Shown one piece after another: positions 32,220-37,165 of a DNA stretch of 37,165 nucleotides (position 1 is its first letter; the number at the start of each line of letters is the position of its first letter). The DNA comes from an uncultured Oscillospiraceae bacterium (GTDB lineage: Bacteria; Bacillota_A; Clostridia; Oscillospirales; Acutalibacteraceae): assembly GCA_910587995.1 (NCBI GenBank), contig CAJUNS010000024.1, forward strand, positions 1-37,165, given 5' to 3'. Both the position numbers and the translations under genes were made by a program. The notes under the pieces are model-generated. The model ran no database searches. It saw only the letters and a list, made by a program, of their open reading frames with translations, and was not told where the DNA came from.

Positions 32220-32456
32220 CTACACCTCCACCCGGCGCACATTGCCGTATTTCTTTGTTTCCTGCATCCCCCCGCCGCTTTCCAGCATTTGCAGCACATT
32301 GGGCCAATAGATCAAGACGTTTCGCCCCATCATGGTATGTTTGAGCTGGCCTGTGGCGCACAGATATCGCAGTTGGCGGGCTGAAAGCCCTATACCTTCT
32401 GCTTTGCAGCGCTGGGCGGTTTTGGGGATGGTTGCAACTTGGGTAAAATCGCTCAT
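32220..32456 (-). CDS. excisionase/AlpA-like helix-turn-helix protein
   Basis: 78 residues. TIPKTAQRCKAEGIGLSARQLRYLCATGQLKHTMMGRNVLIYWPNVLQMLESG is a winged-helix of the Xis/AlpA/MerR-like type: helix-turn-helix with LSARQLRYL recognition helix and the GRNVLIYWPNVL wing. Such proteins act as recombination directionality factors or activators of excision genes. The ATG overlaps the stop of the Cro-like gene (TAATG). It is second in the leftward operon after the Cro-like gene, the place of alpA in many satellites and xis in many elements. Confidence 0.72.
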   Translation of the reverse strand: MSDFTQVATIPKTAQRCKAEGIGLSARQLRYLCATGQLKHTMMGRNVLIYWPNVLQMLESGGGMQETKKYGNVRRVEV

Positions 32457-32659
32457 TAGTTCTCCTTCCTTTCCGTCAAGTCTACCACCTCTACGCCCAG
32501 CGCCGCCGCCAGCTTGCCAGCAGTAATAGGAGAACACGTACCGCGCCGAACGATTGTGCTGATGTTCTGGCGGGAAACCCCACTTTTTTCTGCCAGTGTG
32601 GCTTTCGTCATCCGTTTTTTCGCTAGCATGATTTCAATTCGCATCGGAATAATATTCAT
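32456..32659 (-). CDS. Cro-like XRE repressor
   Basis: 67 residues, a single helix-turn-helix: MLAKKRMTKATLAEKSGVSRQNISTIVRRGTCSPITAGKLAAALGVEVVDL. ATG at 32659 with AAGGAGGTGG 6 nt upstream. First gene of the leftward operon, divergent from the longer repressor at 32783 over a 123-bp region with two good promoters. By position it is the Cro-like half of a lysogeny-type switch. Confidence 0.85.
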   Translation of the reverse strand: MNIIPMRIEIMLAKKRMTKATLAEKSGVSRQNISTIVRRGTCSPITAGKLAAALGVEVVDLTERKEN

Positions 32660-32682
32660 CCCTGCCACCTCCTTGTAGTTAC

Positions 32683-32711
32683 ATTATATCTCTGTTCGGA
32701 TATTTTGTCAA
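32683..32711 (-). promoter_or_regulatory. leftward sigma-A promoter (early promoter of the element)
   Basis: Perfect hexamers TTGACA (32711-32706) and TATAAT (32688-32683), 17 nt apart, on the minus strand. It drives the Cro-like operon and would need repression in the integrated state. Confidence 0.9.
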
Positions 32712-32718
32712 GCCAAAT

Positions 32719-32758
32719 CAAGAAAAATCTTGCCTTTTGGGCAAAAATATGTTATCAT
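32719..32758 (+). promoter_or_regulatory. repressor promoter and central dyad
   Basis: TTGCCT (32730) and TATCAT (32753-32758) with 17-nt spacing drive the repressor. The dyad CAAGA-AAAA-TCTTG (32719-32732) overlaps its -35 and lies between the two divergent promoters, a natural operator position. Confidence 0.7.
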
Positions 32759-32782
32759 TGGAGATAAGATGGAGGAATCAGA

Positions 32783-33298
32783 ATGAATTCATACGGGATC
32801 AGGCTCAAACAGGTTAGAAGAGTGTTAGGCTTAACGCAAATCCAATTAGCGGAGCAGGCGGGCATTGCAGTTAGCAGCCTGCGCAGATATGAAGCGGGGG
32901 AGCGTGAGCCGCCGTTAAGCGCCCTGGAAAAATGCGCAAAAGCGATGGGGCTAAGTCTAAATGAGCTCTTGAACGGAGACATTATGCATTTATACGATGA
33001 AATGAAAAGCGAAGCGGAAGAAGTGAAGGAGTCTATACAATCCTTCGATTTATATCAAAAGCTGCTGGAAAAGAACCCTGAAATGGCGGAGTGGGACTGG
33101 CAAAGCATCTTAACTAGCGCGGAGCTTATTCAAATCAGGTTTGATCGACTTGTCGTAGCGTTTGCCCAGTTAAATGGCGCTGGACAGCTAAAAGCTATTG
33201 AGTGGGTGGAGGAATTGGCAGATATTCCGCGCTATCGGGAAGATATTAATATACCGGATATTTTTAAACGAAACAAGCTTGTTCCGGAAGACGACTAG
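32783..33298 (+). CDS. CI-like XRE repressor of the element
   Basis: 171 residues. An N-terminal helix-turn-helix (~5-60, LGLTQIQLAEQAGIAVSSLRRYEAGEREPPLSALEKCAKAMG) precedes a helical C-terminal part (KSEAEEVKESIQSFDLYQKLLEKNPEMAEW...) without a LexA-type peptidase or HEXXH motif. Induction must therefore work differently from RecA-stimulated self-cleavage, for example by an anti-repressor. ATG with GGAGGA. It faces the Cro-like gene and leads the rightward unit repressor-hicB-hicA-integrase. Confidence 0.88.
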   Translation: MNSYGIRLKQVRRVLGLTQIQLAEQAGIAVSSLRRYEAGEREPPLSALEKCAKAMGLSLNELLNGDIMHLYDEMKSEAEEVKESIQSFDLYQKLLEKNPEMAEWDWQSILTSAELIQIRFDRLVVAFAQLNGAGQLKAIEWVEELADIPRYREDINIPDIFKRNKLVPEDD

Positions 33299-33324
33299 AA
33301 TGTGACATAAGGGAGGCTGCAATC

Positions 33325-33543
33325 ATGGAATACACAGTGATTTTCACATGGGACGATGAGGCAAGCGTATGGACGGCCGCCAGCGAGGATATTCCAGGCC
33401 TTGTGCTGGAATCCGGGTCATTTGATGCCCTGGTGGAACGCGTCCGCTTTGCCGTGCCGGAGTTGATCGAACTGAACGGTCAGGAACCGGCCCGGGCCAC
33501 CCTGACCATCATGTCAAAACGGCAGGAGAGGATATTTGCGTAA
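33325..33543 (+). CDS. HicB-like antitoxin (DUF1902)
   Basis: 72 residues. EYTVIFTWDDEASVWTAASEDIPGLVLESGSFDALVERVRFAVPELIELNG is the partial RNase H-like fold of DUF1902/HicB proteins (signature W-A-SEDIPGL). It has no separate DNA-binding domain. It is expected to bind and block the HicA toxin. The stop overlaps the toxin ATG (TAATG). Antitoxin-first order is the reverse of classical hicAB. It lies inside the repressor-integrase transcription unit, so it would stabilise the element. Confidence 0.85.
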   Translation: MEYTVIFTWDDEASVWTAASEDIPGLVLESGSFDALVERVRFAVPELIELNGQEPARATLTIMSKRQERIFA

Positions 33544-33737
33544 TGGCAGATTATGAGAAAAAAGTGCGGGAAATCCTGACAGAAAACGGTTGCACATTCA
33601 CCCGCCACGGCAAAGGCGACCATGATATCTGGTACAGCCCGCTGACTGGTAGGCACGTCACTGTTGACGGGAAAATTAAATCCCGGCACACTGCCAACGC
33701 TGTGCTGAAACAGTGCGGAATCCCATACAAATTCTGA
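33543..33737 (+). CDS. HicA-like mRNA interferase toxin
   Basis: 64 residues. KKVREILTENGCTFTRHGKGDHDIWYSP is the dsRBD-like HicA fold; the His in GKGDHDIW is the catalytic position. VTVDGKIKSRHTANAVLKQCGIPYKF completes the domain. HicA toxins cleave mRNA and stop growth when not bound by HicB. Size and order are complete. Translationally coupled to the antitoxin; 12 bp before the integrase gene. Confidence 0.9.
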   Translation: MADYEKKVREILTENGCTFTRHGKGDHDIWYSPLTGRHVTVDGKIKSRHTANAVLKQCGIPYKF

Positions 33738-33749
33738 CGGAGGGTACAA

Positions 33750-34928
33750 ATGGCAACCATCGCCAAACGCGGCGACACCTACCGCATCCGCTGTTCCCTA
33801 GGCTATGACAGCAAGGGAAAACAGATCATCCGCTCCACCACCTGGAAACCAGAACCGGGAATGACAGAAAAACAAGTGGAAAAGGAGCTCAACCGTTTCG
33901 CCGTCCTGTTTGAAGAAAAATGCAGGAGCGGCGGGGGAAACCCGCATATCACTTTTGAGAAATTCGCCGAAAAGTGGTTTGCTGAATACGCCGACACCCA
34001 CCTAAAGGCCAAGACTGTCCACGAATACCGCTGGATGTCCCGGCGCACCTATCAAGCCTTGGGCCATATCCGCATTGATAAGCTAAAGCCCCAGCATTTC
34101 CGGGAGTTTTTCGCCCAGCTTGCCGAACCGGGACAGAATGAGCACAACGGCAAACCCCTTTCCCCGAAAACCGTTTGGAATTACTATGGCTTCTGTTCCT
34201 CCATCATGGGCTATGCGGTCAAGAATGAGCTGATCGAGCGCAACCCTTGTTCTGTTGCCGCACCCAAAAAGCCGGCCTCTAAGATTGTCTGCTTGGATGA
34301 TGAACAAGCCCGCCGCTTGCTGGAAGCCCTGGAAAATGAGCCGTTGGAAGATCGGGTTCTGTTCACGCTGGCTTTGCTGACCGGCTACCGGCGCGGAGAG
34401 CTACTGGGGCTGGAATGGCCTGATATTGACTTTGACAGCGGAGTTATCACTGTTCGCAGAACTTCCCAATACACCAATGATCGGGGAATGTACACAGACA
34501 CGCCGAAAACTGCCAGCTCTGCCCGGTCAACTAAAGTCTCTCCCTCCCTGGTGGAGCTGTTGCGCCGGTACAAGATAGAACAAGCCACCGTTCGACTGGA
34601 ACGGGGAGACTTATGGGTATCAGAATGGGCAGAACATCCCCGGCTTTTCACAAACCTAAATGGGACTCCTATGCAGCCCAGCACCCCAGAAAAACGGCTA
34701 GGGCGCATTCTAGAGCGGGCAGGATTGCCCCATGTTTCGCTCCACTCCCTGAGGCATACAAACGCTACTTTGCTTATTACAGGCGGCGTAGACGTGCGTA
34801 CTGTAGCGGCCCGTCTGGGTCATAGTCAAACCAGCACCACCATGAATATTTATGCTGAGACCATCCGCAGTGCAGAAGCGGCAGCGGCGCAAGTGCTGGA
34901 TGATATTCTGGTACAGAAAAAGGCATAA
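33750..34928 (+). CDS. tyrosine recombinase (phage-type integrase)
   Basis: 392 residues. It has an N-terminal arm-binding domain (~1-60, AP2-like, MATIAKRGDTYRIRCSLGYDSKGK), a SAM-like core-binding domain (~70-165, FAEKWFAEYADTHLKAKTVHEYRW) and a catalytic domain (~190-385). Catalytic residues visible are Arg in TGYRRGELLGLEW, Lys in the beta-hairpin before STKVSPS, HSLRH (His-x-x-Arg), His in RLGHSQT and the Tyr nucleophile in MNIYAET. ATG with GGAGGG. It stands beside attR and presumably recombines the ssrA-derived core; the paired arm repeats fit its N-terminal domain. Complete and apparently functional. Confidence 0.97.
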   Translation: MATIAKRGDTYRIRCSLGYDSKGKQIIRSTTWKPEPGMTEKQVEKELNRFAVLFEEKCRSGGGNPHITFEKFAEKWFAEYADTHLKAKTVHEYRWMSRRTYQALGHIRIDKLKPQHFREFFAQLAEPGQNEHNGKPLSPKTVWNYYGFCSSIMGYAVKNELIERNPCSVAAPKKPASKIVCLDDEQARRLLEALENEPLEDRVLFTLALLTGYRRGELLGLEWPDIDFDSGVITVRRTSQYTNDRGMYTDTPKTASSARSTKVSPSLVELLRRYKIEQATVRLERGDLWVSEWAEHPRLFTNLNGTPMQPSTPEKRLGRILERAGLPHVSLHSLRHTNATLLITGGVDVRTVAARLGHSQTSTTMNIYAETIRSAEAAAAQVLDDILVQKKA

Positions 34929-34931
34929 AGC

Positions 34932-34966
34932 AAAAGGGGCCTCCACTGTCGGAGGCTCCTTTTTTG
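34932..34966 (+). terminator. terminator after the integrase gene
   Basis: GGGGCCTCC-ACTGTC-GGAGGCTCC hairpin followed by TTTTTT, starting a few bases after the integrase stop. Confidence 0.85.
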
Positions 34967-34983
34967 GTCTTTATTTGGTCTTT
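34963..34983. repeat. right integrase arm-type repeat
   Basis: Identical, same-orientation copy of the 21-bp repeat at 27595-27615, 119 bp inside attR. It directly follows the integrase terminator. Confidence 0.7.
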
Positions 34984-35101
34984 GTTTTCCCGCAACCTAA
35001 GGGCATAAAATGAAATGTAGCGTAATATGCAATCGCGAAAGCCCGCATAAAACCTAAGGATTCCGTATTTCTCAAAACAAGGCGAAAGGCGGGAACGCCA
35101 A

Positions 35102-35124
35102 TTCGATTCCCGCCATCTCCACCA
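35102..35124 (+). repeat. attR (23-bp core)
   Basis: Exact direct copy of the last 23 nt of ssrA including CCA. Preceded by GGCGGGAACGCC, which can pair with the repeated TTCCCGCC. There is no full tRNA or tmRNA here. Confidence 0.92.
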
Positions 35125-35233
35125 AAAGAGAGCCAGGCGAACCAAGAGCTTAAAAGCTCTGCGCCGACCATTACGATGGCCGGCGGGGTGTTAGTCCTGG
35201 CCTGTCCATTGGAGCTTCTAATGGATAAATAGT
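35125..35233 (+). other. probable original 3' trailer of ssrA, structured
   Basis: Sequence that would follow ssrA directly if the element were removed. It contains hairpins GGCG...AAGAGCTT/AAGCTCT...CGCC, GGCC.../GGCC and TCCATT.../AATGGA and then the terminator at 35234. It could be a trailer or a small RNA of its own. No protein gene is visible. Confidence 0.4.
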
Positions 35234-35271
35234 AGAAAACCGTCACTTGGATATCCAGGTGGCGGTTTTCT
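35234..35271 (+). terminator. probable native ssrA terminator, displaced by the element
   Basis: AGAAAACCGTCACTTGG / CCAGGTGGCGGTTTTCT, a long stem with T-rich end. It is the first terminator behind attR. Confidence 0.7.
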
Positions 35272-35296
35272 GTGCAATTCTTATATCAGAATACGA

Positions 35297-35302
35297 TATA
35301 AT
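35297..35302 (+). promoter_or_regulatory. possible -10 element of a small structured transcript
   Basis: TATAAT within ACGATATAATCT. No good -35 is found at 16-18 nt. It would start an RNA of about 200 nt ending at the terminator at 35465. Confidence 0.35.
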
Positions 35303-35325
35303 CTAACAATTCAATGAAATGTGTT

Positions 35326-35361
35326 CCAGTCTCTGGTAGAATCTACCATAAAGGAGACTGG
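35326..35361 (+). promoter_or_regulatory. nested hairpin sequestering a Shine-Dalgarno
   Basis: CCAGTCTC (35326-35333) pairs perfectly with GAGACTGG (35354-35361). Inside, TGGTAG-AAT-CTACCA forms a second perfect stem. The AAGGAG of the small ORF at 35365 lies in the bulge and closing stem. Confidence 0.6.
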
Positions 35362-35364
35362 TTA

Positions 35365-35415
35365 ATGATAATGAGCGGCTGTGCAGCTCTGATTTTACTG
35401 GGCTTGGTGAACTGA
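35365..35415 (+). CDS. candidate 16-codon hydrophobic peptide (type I toxin-like)
   Basis: AAGGAG at 35351-35356 is 8 nt before the ATG. The frame encodes MIMSGCAALILLGLVN and ends TGA at 35413. The peptide is one short hydrophobic helix, like the very small membrane toxins of type I toxin-antitoxin systems (18-35 residues). The Shine-Dalgarno is locked in the hairpin just upstream, a usual feature of such mRNAs, and a terminator follows 50 nt later. No antisense RNA was identified. The evidence is structural only and chance cannot be excluded. Confidence 0.35.
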   Translation: MIMSGCAALILLGLVN

Positions 35416-35464
35416 GGTGGACACAGGCGGACCAAGAGTCTGCGATACTCTGCGCGTAAGATAT

Positions 35465-35505
35465 AGAAAAGGCGCTGCCTCCGAAGTGGGGACAGCGCCT
35501 TTTCT
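35465..35505. terminator. bidirectional terminator
   Basis: AGAAAAGGCGCTG / CAGCGCCTTTTCT, a 13-bp near-perfect stem with A- and T-rich flanks. It serves the small transcript on the plus strand and higA on the minus strand. Confidence 0.8.
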
Positions 35506-35581
35506 ACACCTCGTCGCCGTTAGGGAACTTGAACGCGCAGACAAACTTCGCGCCCAGGGCCTCGGCAATTAGTGAGAACTT
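35504..35581 (-). pseudogene. C-terminal remnant of a regulator gene
   Basis: In a frame different from higA, the minus strand encodes KFSLIAEALGAKFVCAFKF followed by PNGDEV and a stop at 35504-35506. IAEALGAKFVCxFxFPxG is the kind of end seen on XRE-type regulators and antitoxins. It overlaps the last codons of higA, so the rest of that gene appears to have been replaced when the higBA cassette arrived. Short, hence uncertain. Confidence 0.4.
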
Positions 35582-36624
35582 AGTATATATCCGGTTTTTA
35601 GATCGTTGTACCAGCTGTATTCAATTAGCCCATCACTTTGCAATCTACCAACCACTATACCCTGGTCCACCCCTACCCTGGCTGCAAACCGGCAAATGGA
35701 AATTCTACTGAAATCTTGTCGGCTGATGTAATCTGTATATAAATCTGGGGGAATCAGAGAATCCCGTGCAAACGCATCTGCCGCGGATTCATCTTCTTTA
35801 TCGGTTCCACCTTTTTTGCCAACATGATATAAGATAATATGTCCCAATTCGCGAAAAAGACTAAACCAGAACTTATCTGCATCTTTTCCTCGAACGGTCA
35901 ATCCCAGAACGATTTTTTCTGAATCATTGAAAGTTGCTCCATGTAAGTAGGAGCCTTTTAGCTGCGGTAGCATCACTAACGCAACCCCATTTTGGGCAAG
36001 CAGACCTATCAATTTTGGATAAAACTCATCTGGAGATTGCAAGGTCATGGAACGAATCAGGGGAATACTGCTTTTCAAATTAGGAATATCGATTTCATCA
36101 GTACGGCACTCCCTTGCCTTTAGTTTAGCTTGTTGCGCCCAAGCTATGACAGCCATGTCACCTTTTTCTGTGACAGACAAACGCCGGCAAGCAATTTGAG
36201 GTAGTAGCGCGTCTTTCAGCAAGCCTAATTGAACTACCTCAAAGTATTTACGCAAACTTATAACTTTGTCTTTGGCTTTTTTGGCTACCGGAACCCAGCC
36301 TAATTTTACCATTTCACTATAAGGAAATTTTTTTGCAATGGCCTCCTCTGCTTCCAGGTCATTCTCCGCCCTTGCTTTTTCAAGCTTTTCACGGTAAATT
36401 GCCTCTAGGCGATTCCAAAATTGCGCAGGGATTCCTAACACCATTTCCAACCGCACCGCAGTTTGGGTTGAAAGCTTAACCTCCCCATTTATGAGTCTGC
36501 TAATATGCTTCTCGGACATATCCATTCGAGCAGCAAATTCTTTTTGGGTCATATTTCTATCTTCAAGCTGTTCTTTAATCGTTGCTCCCGGTGGTATTGC
36601 TATAATAGAGCGGCTTCTTACCAT
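35569..36624 (-). CDS. HigA-type antitoxin fused to an ImmA/IrrE metallopeptidase-like domain
   Basis: 351 residues. The N-terminal HigA helix-turn-helix (~10-75) reads PPGATIKEQLEDRNMTQKEFAARMDMSEKHISRLINGEVKLSTQTAVRLEMVLGIPAQFWNRLE. A helical linker leads to an ImmA/IrrE-like domain (~200-330). The zinc motif, normally HELGH, reads RELGH at 258-262 (CGC in place of a His codon), followed by ESAADAFARDSLI, which supplies the third-ligand region. Loss of the first His should impair zinc binding. It lies 21 bp downstream of the toxin gene. The antitoxin probably also represses the promoter at 37023. Confidence 0.88.
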   Translation of the reverse strand: MVRSRSIIAIPPGATIKEQLEDRNMTQKEFAARMDMSEKHISRLINGEVKLSTQTAVRLEMVLGIPAQFWNRLEAIYREKLEKARAENDLEAEEAIAKKFPYSEMVKLGWVPVAKKAKDKVISLRKYFEVVQLGLLKDALLPQIACRRLSVTEKGDMAVIAWAQQAKLKARECRTDEIDIPNLKSSIPLIRSMTLQSPDEFYPKLIGLLAQNGVALVMLPQLKGSYLHGATFNDSEKIVLGLTVRGKDADKFWFSLFRELGHIILYHVGKKGGTDKEDESAADAFARDSLIPPDLYTDYISRQDFSRISICRFAARVGVDQGIVVGRLQSDGLIEYSWYNDLKTGYILSSH

Positions 36625-36645
36625 TGTAGCTTCCCTCCTTGGATT

Positions 36646-36948
36646 CTATTCGTTATGATAATCTGCTATCTCTATGATATTCACGACATGAATAGCGTTT
36701 TCAATTTTCATAAAAATCAAACGCTGAGGATGAACCAAGTCCATCGCATACTGGCCCTTTCGATTCCCTTTTAGCGGGTGACATCGTCCCATACGAAAAT
36801 GAATCAAATCTTCAACTGAATCAACGGATTGAATCTGATCCAGCCGCTGGTGAAGTGTTTCCACCATTTCCGTTCCCAATCTGCGTTCAGCAAAAGGAAC
36901 ATCCGTACATAGTTTGCGTATATTTGCATTTTTGTAGTGAATCTGCAC
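36646..36948 (-). CDS. HigB-type toxin (RelE/ParE superfamily)
   Basis: 100 residues. MQIHYKNANIRKLCTDVPFAERRLGTEMVETLHQRLDQIQSV... and IHFRMGRCHPLKGNRKGQYAMDLVHPQRLIFMKIE match the HigB/killer-protein fold, with the GRCHPLxGNRKGQYAxDLxHPxRL core. HigB toxins cleave ribosome-bound mRNA. GTG at 36948 fits homologues and has AAGGGG about 7 nt upstream; a TTG two codons earlier is possible. The toxin-first order is typical of higBA. Confidence 0.9.
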   Translation of the reverse strand: MQIHYKNANIRKLCTDVPFAERRLGTEMVETLHQRLDQIQSVDSVEDLIHFRMGRCHPLKGNRKGQYAMDLVHPQRLIFMKIENAIHVVNIIEIADYHNE

Positions 36949-36994
36949 GTTCAAGCCCCTTCACGGAATTTACCTCACAGGTTAATTTAATCTT

Positions 36995-37023
36995 AGTATA
37001 GCTTATTCATGATTCTATGTCAA
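36995..37023 (-). promoter_or_regulatory. sigma-A promoter of higBA
   Basis: TTGACA (37023-37018) and TATACT (37000-36995), spacing 17 nt, on the minus strand, 47 nt before the toxin start. The remaining 37024-37165 shows no gene, only the beginning of a GC-rich hairpin at the edge. Confidence 0.82.
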
Positions 37024-37165
37024 TATTATGTCTCGCCAAATTTGTCTCAAGAACGCCAGCACCACCTAACAAGATACGGATTTGACACCCTACACGCCGC
37101 CCAGGCACATCCCGGCTGGCATAGTGAAGAAAACAAAAAGGGCCCCGGCTCCTCCAAAGAGAAAG

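Larger units (their letters stand above)
27528..35124. mobile_element. 7.6-kb integrative element in ssrA, probable phage satellite
   Basis: Bounded by the 23-bp direct repeat. It encodes a tyrosine integrase next to attR, divergent CI/Cro-like regulators, an excisionase/AlpA-like protein, a DUF6291-like protein, a PD-(D/E)XK nuclease, a TerS-like protein, HicBA and several small genes. Lower GC than the flanks. No structural phage genes, relaxase or conjugation genes are present. Excision and packaging by a helper phage are inferred from the gene set. Confidence 0.9.

Noticed and set aside
35085..35124. Possible tRNA or second tmRNA 3' half at attR
   Set aside because: Only the 23-bp core and an incidental stem are present; no D-arm, anticodon arm or 5' acceptor strand was found.
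1..37165. CRISPR array
   Set aside because: The repeated sequences are dispersed palindromic elements, not regularly spaced repeats with unique spacers, and no cas gene is present.

Overview
The window looks like chromosome from a GC-rich gut-type Clostridia, most like the Oscillospiraceae. This is inferred from the gene families, the strong AGGAGG-type ribosome binding sites, the T-box leader, the YesMN/LplABC-type transport locus and the dense palindromic intergenic repeats. Genes between about 1 and 25 kb are GC-rich and mostly on the minus strand. The part from about 25.4 kb onward is visibly more AT-rich and mobile.

Layout, left to right. (1) 1-2.2 kb: a truncated XRE/cupin regulator preceded by a complete T-box leader with its own sigma-A promoter, then rsgA. 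(2) 2.5-9.5 kb: a carbohydrate-type ABC uptake operon (lipoprotein binding protein and two permeases, no ATPase) and its YesM/YesN-type sensor kinase and AraC-type response regulator. (3) 9.8-13 kb: an amidohydrolase and an M28 peptidase in one operon, divergent from an XRE regulator. (4) 13.3-17.1 kb: prs, cysE, cysS and a DUF1905 gene, all co-directional. (5) 17.3-25 kb: a DUF6056-like membrane protein, an ECF sigma factor with a probable membrane anti-sigma factor, tagD, an alpha/beta hydrolase, an Eis-type acetyltransferase and ychF. (6) 25.4-27.5 kb: a 451-residue protein of unknown function divergent from ssrA (tmRNA).

(7) 27,528-35,124: a 7.6-kb integrated element whose attL is the 3' end of ssrA and whose attR is a 23-bp direct repeat of it. 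It carries a tyrosine integrase, a CI-like repressor opposite a Cro-like gene, an excisionase/AlpA-like gene, a DUF6291-like gene with an in-frame stop, a Holliday-junction-type nuclease, a protein resembling phage terminase small subunits, a HicBA pair, a ribbon-helix-helix gene and several unknown small genes. No capsid, tail, portal or large terminase gene is present. This order (integrase/repressor facing Cro-AlpA-rep-like-TerS-like) is what a phage satellite (PICI-like) would show, and it is the best candidate here for an undescribed system. The element brings its own terminator for ssrA and leaves the probable native one beyond attR.

(8) 35.1-37.2 kb: a structured transcript with a 16-codon hydrophobic ORF whose Shine-Dalgarno is sequestered, the tail of a lost regulator gene, and a HigB/HigA-ImmA-type toxin-antitoxin pair whose HExxH motif has become RExxH.

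Three families of short palindromic intergenic repeats recur through the window: a MITE-like element of about 118 bp (five copies plus a variant), an 80-90 bp element with GTGTCC/GGACAC ends (three copies), and a looser hairpin family (three copies).
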